Source of the DNA: Candidatus Aminicenantes bacterium UBA4085
Lineage (GTDB): Bacteria; Acidobacteriota; Aminicenantia; Aminicenantales; UBA4085
Assembly (NCBI GenBank): GCA_002383325.1
Contig: DFYJ01000138.1
Coordinates: 12,781 to 19,160 of the forward strand
Length of the DNA stretch: 6,380 bases
Direction: 5' to 3'
Positions within the stretch are counted from its first letter, which is position 1. Every line of letters starts with the position of its first letter. This document shows, piece by piece, positions 1-5,454 of this stretch. A model generated the notes under the pieces. That model was not told the origin of the DNA and made no database searches. It saw only the letters and a program-made list of their open reading frames with translations. A program made the position numbers and the translations under genes.

Positions 1-744
1 TTCGGGCTGGCCCAGCTTTACCAGCTCCGCGGCCGGGTCGGCCGCTCCTCGCGCCAAGCCTATGCCTACTTTCTCGTCCCGCCGACTTCCTCCCTGACTC
101 TGATGGCCCGCCGCCGCCTGGACGCCCTCAAGGAGTTCAGCCAATTGGGCTCCGGCTTCCGGCTGGCCATGAAGGACCTGGAGATCCGCGGCGCCGGCCA
201 TCTCTTCGGCGAGCAGCAGAGCGGGGTCATGGAGGCGGTCGGCTACGACTACTTCATCCACATGCTCGAGGGAGCGATCAAGGAGATCCGCGGCGAAGCC
301 AAGCCCGAGTCCAAGGTCGAGATCCACCTCCGCCTAGATAACCGCATTCCCGAGACTTACGTGCCCCAGGCCAACCTGCGGCTGGACTTCTACAAGCGGG
401 TCTCCTCGGCGGCGCGCCTGGAGGACCTGGACGCCCTGGCCGAGGAGATCAAGGACCGCTTCGGTCCGCCGCCGCCGAGCGTGCGCGGGCTGCTGGATTA
501 CGGACGCATCCGCTGGCTGGCTCAAGCCCTCGACGCGCAATCGGTCGACCGGGTCGGAGCCCGCCTGGTGATCCGATTCCGGCCCTCCTCGGGCGTCGGG
601 CTGGAGCGGATGACCGCCGTCCTACGGGAGCGTCGCGGCCGCCTGTCGCCGGACGGCGTGCTGGACGTGCCGCTGCCGGGCAAAGCTGACGCCGATCTCC
701 TGGGTGAAACGATCGCCGTCTTGATGGCGTTATACGAAACGTAA
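1..744 (+). CDS. mfd: Transcription-repair coupling factor Mfd, C-terminal part (5' end outside window)
   Basis: Mfd is a cytoplasmic ATP-dependent DNA translocase that pushes stalled RNA polymerase off damaged DNA and recruits UvrA for nucleotide excision repair. The frame is open from base 1 and ends at TAA 742-744, giving 247 residues, roughly the last fifth of a protein usually near 1,150 residues. It opens inside helicase motif VI (QLRGRVGRS, residues 8-16). The TRG translocation region follows (LGSGFRLAMKDLEIRGAGHL, about residues 48-67, then GEQQSG), and then the C-terminal TRCF/D7 domain (NLRLDFYKR and IKDRFGPPP, about residues 125-160). The ATG at 103 is internal, because conserved Mfd sequence continues upstream of it. 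RecG shares the helicase and TRG motifs but lacks the D7 domain, so Mfd is the clear call. The last codons overlap a promoter candidate for the next gene. Confidence 0.96.
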   Translation, partial: FGLAQLYQLRGRVGRSSRQAYAYFLVPPTSSLTLMARRRLDALKEFSQLGSGFRLAMKDLEIRGAGHLFGEQQSGVMEAVGYDYFIHMLEGAIKEIRGEAKPESKVEIHLRLDNRIPETYVPQANLRLDFYKRVSSAARLEDLDALAEEIKDRFGPPPPSVRGLLDYGRIRWLAQALDAQSVDRVGARLVIRFRPSSGVGLERMTAVLRERRGRLSPDGVLDVPLPGKADADLLGETIAVLMALYET

Positions 745-750
745 TATAAT
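721..750 (+). promoter_or_regulatory. Promoter candidate for the PpiC-surA operon
   Basis: A -35-like TTGATG (721-726, 4 of 6 consensus bases) is followed by an 18-base spacer and a perfect -10 TATAAT (745-750) that begins directly after the mfd stop codon. TATAAT is rare in this GC-rich window, and the only other copy, on the minus strand, also sits at a gene start. Transcription would begin near 757, only about six bases before the ATG at 763, so the message would be almost leaderless. This is a pattern match and is not experimentally supported. Confidence 0.5.
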
Positions 751-762
751 GGCCTGAAATTA

Positions 763-1737
763 ATGAAGATGGACAGCAGACTCTCAGCCCGTCGCTTCCT
801 CCCGATCATGGCCGTCGTCTGCCTAGTCCTGGCCGCCGGCGAATGCCGCAAGAAGCCGCCCGCGGTGCCGGAGCCGGCGGCGGCTGCCGAGCCCGCCGCT
901 TCCCCCGTCATCCTGCGGGTCGGCGGGACGACCTACACCCTGGAAGAATTCGAAGGCTACCTGCGGCTGAACGCGGGCGATGAGTGGCGGGGCCTGGATG
1001 CCTTGGCCTTGAGCGGCCTCTTCGACAACTATGTCGAAGAAAAGATCCTCCTGGTCCAGGCCCGGAGCCGCAACATCGCCCCGGCCGAGTCCGAGGTCAG
1101 CGACTACCTCTTCCGCCTCAAGTCGGCGGCCGGCTTGGGCGCCCCGGCCGTTGAGTTCGATCCCCAAGCCGTGCGGGACAAGCTCCAGGTCGAGAAGTAC
1201 CTCTCGACCCTGATGGGCACCGTCAGCGTCCCCGACTCCGAGGTGGCCGCCTACTACGACGCCCACAAGAGCGAATTCCTCCAGACCGAGCGGGTTCAGG
1301 TCAGCCAGATCCTGTGCGAGAGCGCGGGCGAAGCGACCGAGGTGCTCAACGGCCTGAAGAACGCCACCGAGGCCCAGTTCCGGGAGGCGGTCAAGGCCCG
1401 CTCCAAGGGAGTGGAGGCGTCCAAGGGCGGCCTGCTGGGCGTCTTCCGCGCCGGCCAGCTGCCGGCCGACCTGGAGAAAGTCATCCTGGCCCTCAAGGTC
1501 GGCGAGATCAGCCGGGTGGTCGAGTCTTCCTACGGCTTCCACATCTTCCGCATGGACCGGCGCTTCCCGCCCAAGCTGCAGACCCTGATCGAGGCCCGCC
1601 CGGTCATCCTGGCCAAGCTCCTCGACCAGCTCGGCCAGGAGGCCGTGACCGCCCACGTCCGCGAGCTGAGGGCCTCCCTCGACTGGAAGGCGGAGACCGA
1701 CAAGCTGCCTTTCATCTACCAAAGGAATGAAACATGA
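763..1737 (+). CDS. Secreted PpiC/SurA-like peptidyl-prolyl isomerase
   Basis: A parvulin-family protein of 324 residues, probably a periplasmic folding factor for exported or outer-membrane proteins. Residues 1-28 form a basic then hydrophobic export signal. The cysteine at 28 (LAAGEC) suggests a lipoprotein, but Glu at -1 breaks the normal lipobox, so anchoring is uncertain. A Pro/Ala-rich linker (31-48) leads to a SurA-N-like helical region (about 50-165, EYYxxHKxEF-like at 163-172) and one parvulin domain (about 175-268) with the signature GGLLGVFRAGQLP, then VGEIS and YGFHIF. His260 of GFH is present, while the usual first active-site His (in xHIL) is Gln182. There is no clear Shine-Dalgarno sequence before ATG 763 or the alternative ATG 769; 763 is kept because both sit beside the promoter. 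The stop overlaps the surA start. PrsA-like foldases are the alternative label. Confidence 0.87.
   Translation: MKMDSRLSARRFLPIMAVVCLVLAAGECRKKPPAVPEPAAAAEPAASPVILRVGGTTYTLEEFEGYLRLNAGDEWRGLDALALSGLFDNYVEEKILLVQARSRNIAPAESEVSDYLFRLKSAAGLGAPAVEFDPQAVRDKLQVEKYLSTLMGTVSVPDSEVAAYYDAHKSEFLQTERVQVSQILCESAGEATEVLNGLKNATEAQFREAVKARSKGVEASKGGLLGVFRAGQLPADLEKVILALKVGEISRVVESSYGFHIFRMDRRFPPKLQTLIEARPVILAKLLDQLGQEAVTAHVRELRASLDWKAETDKLPFIYQRNET
1723..1726 (+). promoter_or_regulatory. Ribosome binding site of surA-like gene inside the upstream gene
   Basis: AGGA, within AAAGGA at 1721-1726, lies seven bases before ATG 1734, inside the last codons of the upstream gene. Together with the ATGA start/stop overlap (1734-1737) it indicates translational coupling and fixes the start at 1734. 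Confidence 0.75.
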
Positions 1738-2717
1738 GACATCGCCAGCACCGCCTTCTGGCCGGGATGCTGCTGCTCCTGGCCGCCGCCCTGGCCGCCC
1801 AGGAGATCGTCGAGGAGATCGTCGCCATCGTCAACGACGACGTCATCACCCTCTCGGACTACAAGCGCGAGTACGCCATCAAGGTCCAGCAGGCCCAGGC
1901 CCAGCTGCAGGGCGAGGAGCTGGATAAGGCCATGGAGCAGATCAAGGGCGCGCTCCTGGACGCGATGATTACCGACAAGCTCCTGCTGCAGATGGCCAAG
2001 CAGAAGAACTTCAACGTCACCGACCAGCTGAAGATGACCCTGGACAACATCAAGAAGGATAACGGTCTGGAGTCCGATGATGATCTGAAGCGGGCTCTGC
2101 GGAGCCAGGGCCTGGAATACGAGCCATGGCTCAAGGATATGGAGGAGACCATCCTCAAGCAGAGCGTGGTCTACAGCGAGGTCAGCAAGTCACTGTCCCT
2201 GGACGAGTCCCAGGTCGTCGAGTACTACAAGACCCACAAGGACGAATTCCTGCAGCCGGCCGAGTTCAAGGTCCGGGCCGTCTACCTGGCGCAGGACGAC
2301 CGGACGGACCAGGAGCGGGAGGCCCGCCAGGCCGAGGTCAGCGAGAAGATCATGGGCGGGATGGACTTTGCCGAAGCGGCCGCGGCCTACTCCGATGCTC
2401 CGCTCAAGGAAACCAAGGGCGACCTCGGCACGCTGATCATGGGCCAGACCGATAAGGCCCTGGAAGCCGCCCTGGCCCCGCTCCAGAACGGTCAGGTCTC
2501 GGGCTGGGTCCAGGCCAAGAACGGCTGGTATCTGCTCAAGGTCGAAGCCCGCACGGATGCCCGGACCAGGAGCTTCGACGAGTCCAAGCGGGCCATCGAA
2601 GAGAAGCTGACGGCCGCCCTGCAGGAAGTCAAGTTCAAGGAATTCATGCAGGGGCTGAAGAAAAAGAGCTACATCAAGATCGTCAAGCCCAACCCGATGG
2701 AGGGCAAGCGGCCCTGA
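1734..2717 (+). CDS. surA: SurA-like periplasmic chaperone with one degenerate parvulin domain
   Basis: SurA escorts unfolded outer-membrane proteins through the periplasm to the BAM machinery. The 327-residue product has a signal peptide (residues 1-21, cleavage likely after ALA) followed at once by the hallmark SurA N-terminus, IVEEIVAIVNDDVITLSDY (25-43). A helical SurA-N domain spans about 25-170 and one parvulin-like domain about 175-273 (KGDLGTLIMGQTD, then NGQVSGWV). A long C-terminal helix packs as in SurA. E. coli SurA is about 430 residues with two parvulin domains; one-domain versions are common elsewhere. Both parvulin histidines are missing: Val183 stands in the xHIL position and NGWYLLKV replaces GFHII (Tyr266 for His). 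Isomerase activity is therefore doubtful, while chaperone activity in this family does not depend on it. The gene is coupled to its paralogue upstream and ends seven bases from a convergent gene. Confidence 0.87.
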   Translation: MRHRQHRLLAGMLLLLAAALAAQEIVEEIVAIVNDDVITLSDYKREYAIKVQQAQAQLQGEELDKAMEQIKGALLDAMITDKLLLQMAKQKNFNVTDQLKMTLDNIKKDNGLESDDDLKRALRSQGLEYEPWLKDMEETILKQSVVYSEVSKSLSLDESQVVEYYKTHKDEFLQPAEFKVRAVYLAQDDRTDQEREARQAEVSEKIMGGMDFAEAAAAYSDAPLKETKGDLGTLIMGQTDKALEAALAPLQNGQVSGWVQAKNGWYLLKVEARTDARTRSFDESKRAIEEKLTAALQEVKFKEFMQGLKKKSYIKIVKPNPMEGKRP

Positions 2718-2724
2718 CCGCCTC

Positions 2725-3297
2725 TCACTTGACGGGCGTTTCGGGGGCCTTGTCGATGACCTTTCCCTCCTGGTGGACCGCCTCGTCCTCCTTGAAATCG
2801 ATGGTCCCGGAAACCTTCCAGTCGCCCAGCAGGGCGTGCCGGGAGCCCTTGAACTGGGCATAGATCAGGACGTCATATTCGAGTTGCTGGGGGAAGACCT
2901 TGAAGTGGGCCAGGTTGCGGCCCTCAACCCCGAAGTTGCTGGTCAGGATGATCTCGGGGCTGAGCCCGCCGGGCGGAACCGGGTCCTTGCGGATGGCGGC
3001 CAGGAAGTTGTCGCCCAGGTTCTCTTTGTCCAGCTTGTGCTTGAAGATGGCGTTGAAGTTGACGTATCTGAGCGGCTCGGTGGTCAGGTTCTTGACCTTG
3101 AACCTGACCTGGGGCACCAGGACCAGCTTGGGCTCGGGCCATTGCCGGTATTCCTTGGCGACCCACTGGGTCTTCACGTCGACGATTTCGATTGAGGCCT
3201 GGATCTTCTCGATCGTGGGGGTCTTGCAGCCGAGGGTCAGGCCGGCCAGCACGGCCAGCGAGGCTATGCGGATAAAAAACGGGGCGGATGGTCTCAT
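2725..3297 (-). CDS. Predicted lipoprotein of unknown function
   Basis: The 190-residue product starts with a short signal peptide (residues 1-23, hydrophobic SLAVLAGLTLG) ending in Cys24. The sequence TLGC satisfies the relaxed prokaryotic lipoprotein pattern, although Thr at -3 is less usual than Leu. ATG 3297 was chosen over the longer frame from 3378 because GAGGAGGA lies just upstream, the signal peptide then becomes N-terminal, and the longer frame would run into the inverted repeat. The mature part is rich in alternating hydrophobic residues predicting beta strands (LVLVPQVRFKVKNLTTEPLRYV at about 58-79, LEYDVLIYAQFKG at 139-151, GDWKVSGTIDF at 158-168), consistent with a single Ig-like or LEA14-like beta sandwich. 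No catalytic motif is visible and I do not recognise the family. It is convergent with surA (7-base gap) and divergent from the phosphatase gene. Confidence 0.82.
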   Translation of the reverse strand: MRPSAPFFIRIASLAVLAGLTLGCKTPTIEKIQASIEIVDVKTQWVAKEYRQWPEPKLVLVPQVRFKVKNLTTEPLRYVNFNAIFKHKLDKENLGDNFLAAIRKDPVPPGGLSPEIILTSNFGVEGRNLAHFKVFPQQLEYDVLIYAQFKGSRHALLGDWKVSGTIDFKEDEAVHQEGKVIDKAPETPVK

Positions 3298-3301
3298 GGG
3301 G

Positions 3302-3309
3302 TCCTCCTC
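3302..3309 (-). promoter_or_regulatory. Strong ribosome binding site deciding the lipoprotein start
   Basis: On the minus strand GAGGAGGA ends four bases before ATG 3297. It is the best Shine-Dalgarno sequence in the window and is the main reason for starting the lipoprotein at 3297 rather than 3378. Confidence 0.8.
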
Positions 3310-3316
3310 GCCTCTC

Positions 3317-3325
3317 ATTGTACCA
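3317..3325 (-). promoter_or_regulatory. Extended -10 promoter candidate for the lipoprotein gene
   Basis: The minus strand reads TGGTACAAT, an extended -10 (TGn followed by TACAAT, 5 of 6). No convincing -35 is seen 16-18 bases further upstream. Transcription would begin near 3310, giving a leader of about 13 bases that carries the Shine-Dalgarno sequence at its very start. Confidence 0.45.
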
Positions 3326-3368
3326 GAATCGGCCGGCTCATACTCTAGTCCGCCCCAGCGCCCGGAAA

Positions 3369-3409
3369 TACCAGACACATATCAATTAGAAATTAGTATG
3401 TGTCTGGTA
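3369..3409. repeat. 41-bp inverted repeat with perfect 13-bp arms
   Basis: The left arm TACCAGACACATA (3369-3381) is the exact reverse complement of the right arm TATGTGTCTGGTA (3397-3409). The 15-base centre contains a second small dyad, AATT-aga-AATT (3384-3394), so the symmetry extends through the whole element, broken only at 3382/3396 and 3383/3395. The element is AT-rich in a GC-rich genome, lies between divergent genes, and ends two bases before TTGACA at 3411-3416. It could be an operator, or a REP-like or miniature mobile hairpin. A terminator is unlikely, because no gene ends into it. A partial copy of the arm, TACCAGA, recurs at 3321-3327. Confidence 0.85.
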
Positions 3410-3410
3410 A

Positions 3411-3439
3411 TTGACAAGGCCGGCGGGCTGGCATAAGTT
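3411..3439 (+). promoter_or_regulatory. Promoter candidate for the PP2C phosphatase gene
   Basis: A perfect -35 TTGACA (3411-3416) is followed by 17 bases and a weak -10 TAAGTT (3434-3439), which keeps the most conserved T, A and final T. CATAAG at 3432-3437 is an alternative -10 with a 15-base spacer. The -35 abuts the inverted repeat, so a protein bound there could block or recruit RNA polymerase. Confidence 0.45.
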
Positions 3440-3443
3440 AGGC

Positions 3444-3448
3444 AAGGA
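3444..3448 (+). promoter_or_regulatory. Ribosome binding site of the PP2C gene
   Basis: AAGGA lies five bases before ATG 3454. This favours 3454 over the in-frame ATG at 3466 (Met5). Confidence 0.7.
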
Positions 3449-3453
3449 TTCCC

Positions 3454-4215
3454 ATGCGTTTCCTCATGGCCGGCCTGAGCGACATAGGCCGCAAGCGCGA
3501 TCTGAACGAGGACAGCTTCCTGGCCGCCGAGATCTCCCTCGATTCGACGGCTGATGGTCCCGGATATCTGCTGGCGGTGGCCGACGGGATCGGGGGCCAT
3601 TTAGCCGGCGAGGTGGCCAGCGCGGCGGCCGTGGAGACCCTGCGAACGGTCGTCGCCGGTCGGCTGGCGGCCGCCGGACCGATCCCCGAGCTGGCCGCGA
3701 TCCTGCGGGAAGCCTTTGCCCTGGCCAATGAAGAAGTCTTTCGCCGCGCTTCGGCCACCACCCATCTCAACGGAATGGGCACGACTTTGGTCGCCGTCCT
3801 GGCCGCGGGAGGGAAGGCCGCGGCCGCCAACGTGGGCGACAGCCGCCTTTACCTGGTCCGCGACGAAACCCTGACCCAGATCTCCGTCGATCACTCCTGG
3901 GCGGCCGAACAGATCCGCCAGAAGCTCATGGCCGACGCCGACATCCAGCGCTCCCCGTTCCGCAACGTGGTCACCCGCTCAATCGGCGGGGCCGAAAAGC
4001 CGGACGTCGACACCTTCGAGATCGATCTCCATTCGGGCGATCTCCTGCTGCTGGCCAGCGACGGGCTGTTCGGCCCGCTCGAGGAGAAGGCCTTGCTCAA
4101 GCCCTTCCGCCGCCGCAGGAAACCCGCTCACATCTGCCACGCTCTGGTCCGGGCGGCCAACAAGGCCGGCGGCCGCGACAACCTCACCGCCGTGATCGCC
4201 GCCGTCGTAGCTTAG
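3454..4215 (+). CDS. PP2C-family serine/threonine protein phosphatase (Stp/PrpC type)
   Basis: A cytoplasmic Mn/Mg-dependent phosphatase that removes phosphate from Ser/Thr on proteins, usually opposing Hanks-type kinases. Its 253 residues match the usual size of a stand-alone bacterial PP2C domain, with no membrane segment. All family motifs are present in order: SDIGRKRDLNEDSF (9-22, with Asp20), VADGIGG (42-48, Asp44), MGTT (108-111), NVGDSRLYL (126-134), VVTRSIG (172-178), LLASDGLFG (199-207, Asp203) and GGRDNLTAV (239-247, Asp242). The metal-binding aspartates are intact, so it should be active. A basic patch RRRR (219-222) precedes the last helix. The gene stands alone between a divergent lipoprotein gene and the convergent S41-like gene. 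No kinase or FHA protein is in the window, so its substrates cannot be inferred from context. Confidence 0.94.
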   Translation: MRFLMAGLSDIGRKRDLNEDSFLAAEISLDSTADGPGYLLAVADGIGGHLAGEVASAAAVETLRTVVAGRLAAAGPIPELAAILREAFALANEEVFRRASATTHLNGMGTTLVAVLAAGGKAAAANVGDSRLYLVRDETLTQISVDHSWAAEQIRQKLMADADIQRSPFRNVVTRSIGGAEKPDVDTFEIDLHSGDLLLLASDGLFGPLEEKALLKPFRRRRKPAHICHALVRAANKAGGRDNLTAVIAAVVA

Positions 4216-4250
4216 GGATTTCTTCCAGGCAGGGAGGGGGAGCGCCGTAT

Positions 4251-5426
4251 TCAGGGCCGGCGGGCCAGAAGGCCGGCGGTCTTTTCTAGGTAGGCCTTGC
4301 GGTCCGACGCGGGGGCTTCGACCTTGACGTCCGGAGGGATGCCCTTGCTCCATACTTTGGCCCCGGAAACCGTGGTGAAGACCGCCGTGGTCAGGAGCAG
4401 GGCGTCGCCGCCGGGCAGGGGGAAGACCTCCTGGCGCGACGTCAGTCCGGGTGTTAAAGTCCCGACGGCCTTGGCTCCGCGCAGCTCCCTCAGGCAAGCG
4501 GCGGCAATCTCGGCCGGGCCCATGGTGGCTTGGGAGACCCACAGCACGAGAGGCAGAGACTCGAAGGGAGCCGGATCGAGACAGGCCATGGCCTCCTTGA
4601 CCCCGTCCTTCTTCTCGAATTGGCCGGCCGTGGCCGACCGGACGAAAAGATTGACGAAGCGCCGGGCTTCCTCGTTGTCCCCTTCGAAGGCGAAGCGAAG
4701 GTCCAAGACGAGGGGCAGCGTCTTCCCGGCCAGTCGCGGCGGCAGGGCGGCCTTGAGCTCGTCGACCAGGGGCGGGTGGAGGTGAGCCAGGCTCAAGACG
4801 CCGGATGTCCCGGCCTGCTCGGAGAAGGCGTAAGCTTCCGAATAAACACGGCCTCGGGGAGCGGATATCTCTTTGGTTTCGTTGTCCCGGATGATCCGGA
4901 CCTTGACCGGCTTGGCTTCCACCGACTTGAGAGCCAGCCGGATCTCCGACAGGCCGGGCAGGATGGTCGAGGCGTCGTCCAGCGCGGACACGACGTCGCC
5001 CGGCTTGAGGCCGGCCTTCTCGGCCGGCGAGCCATCGACCACACCTACCACGAGCGGGAAGGTCGAAGGCCGCTTGTAGAGGATCAGGCCGATGTCGAGG
5101 TAGCCGGGCAGGGCGGCATCAGCCCGCTTCAGGGCCGCGTCCTTGTCCAGGTAGCTCGAGAGAACGTCCAGAGAGCCGATCATCCCCCGGAAGCCGCCTT
5201 CCATGGTCGACTTGGCGTTCGGCTCTTCGACGTAATCGGCCCGGATCAGGCGGACGACGGCCTCGGTCAGGTCGGCACCGGTTTGAGGCGCGGCCGGCGC
5301 GGCGGAAGCCGGGCGGATCTGGCGGGCCACCCAGAAGAAGAGGATGCCGGCGGCTAGGGCGCCGACGCTCAGCAGGCGTGTTCGGGTGGATCGGCTCATG
5401 GCGGTTAAAGATATGCGGGAGAACAT
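4251..5426 (-). CDS. S41/CtpA-like PDZ protein, predicted inactive protease
   Basis: Carboxyl-terminal processing proteases (S41) cleave periplasmic substrates with a Ser-Lys dyad gated by a PDZ domain. The 391-residue product has an N-terminal membrane anchor (about 18-34), a small S41 N-terminal region (GMIGSLDVLSSYLD, 81-94), a PDZ domain (about 108-182, with SPAEKAGLKPGDVV) and an S41 core (about 205-370, ending KGIPPDVKVE). The core aligns without gaps to the family, but the nucleophile motif SASASEI reads TMGPAEI, putting Gly303 at the catalytic Ser. TFGKGxVQ reads TPGLTSRQ, putting Leu328 at the catalytic Lys. The 25-residue Ser-Lys spacing and Gln332 are kept. It is probably a pseudoenzyme with a scaffold or regulatory role. 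ATG 5426 has GGAG eight bases upstream and lies four bases after the EnvC-like stop; ATG 5399 is a possible shorter start. The EnvC-S41 gene order is common. Confidence 0.9.
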   Translation of the reverse strand: MFSRISLTAMSRSTRTRLLSVGALAAGILFFWVARQIRPASAAPAAPQTGADLTEAVVRLIRADYVEEPNAKSTMEGGFRGMIGSLDVLSSYLDKDAALKRADAALPGYLDIGLILYKRPSTFPLVVGVVDGSPAEKAGLKPGDVVSALDDASTILPGLSEIRLALKSVEAKPVKVRIIRDNETKEISAPRGRVYSEAYAFSEQAGTSGVLSLAHLHPPLVDELKAALPPRLAGKTLPLVLDLRFAFEGDNEEARRFVNLFVRSATAGQFEKKDGVKEAMACLDPAPFESLPLVLWVSQATMGPAEIAAACLRELRGAKAVGTLTPGLTSRQEVFPLPGGDALLLTTAVFTTVSGAKVWSKGIPPDVKVEAPASDRKAYLEKTAGLLARRP

Positions 5427-5454
5427 TATATCATCTCCGGGAAAGCCATTGCAA
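5425..5454 (-). promoter_or_regulatory. Internal promoter candidate for the S41-like gene
   Basis: On the minus strand TTGCAA (5454-5449, 4 of 6) is followed by 18 bases and a perfect TATAAT (5430-5425). The TGA stop of the EnvC-like gene supplies the TGn of an extended -10. Transcription would begin near 5418, downstream of ATG 5426, so a transcript from here could only use the in-frame ATG at 5399. Confidence 0.45.

Noticed and set aside
103..744. Start of a separate short gene at ATG 103
   Set aside because: Conserved Mfd sequence (QLRGRVGRS) continues in frame upstream to base 1; the ATG is an internal Met.
823..1722. 299-codon open frame antisense to the PpiC-like gene
   Set aside because: It has low-complexity Gly/Leu/Asp/Val-rich translation with no motif and lies wholly opposite a clear parvulin gene. 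Such frames are expected in high-GC coding DNA.
2190..2861. 223-codon minus-strand frame spanning the surA/lipoprotein junction
   Set aside because: It runs across two real convergent genes in another frame and has no motif or ribosome site; it is a shadow.
3298..3378. Longer N-terminus of the lipoprotein (start at 3378)
   Set aside because: It would put 27 extra residues before the signal peptide, extend into the inverted repeat, and ignore the strong GAGGAGGA before ATG 3297.
4252..4300. Possible terminator for the PP2C gene: GCCGGC repeats followed by TCTTTTCT
   Set aside because: The stem is only 4-6 bp, interrupted, and inside the coding end of the S41-like gene; the T-rich run is short. 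GGCCGGC words are common throughout this genome.
4530..5357. 275-codon open frame antisense to the S41-like gene
   Set aside because: The translation resembles no known family and is explained by codon bias of the opposite strand; the S41 and PDZ motifs are on the minus strand.
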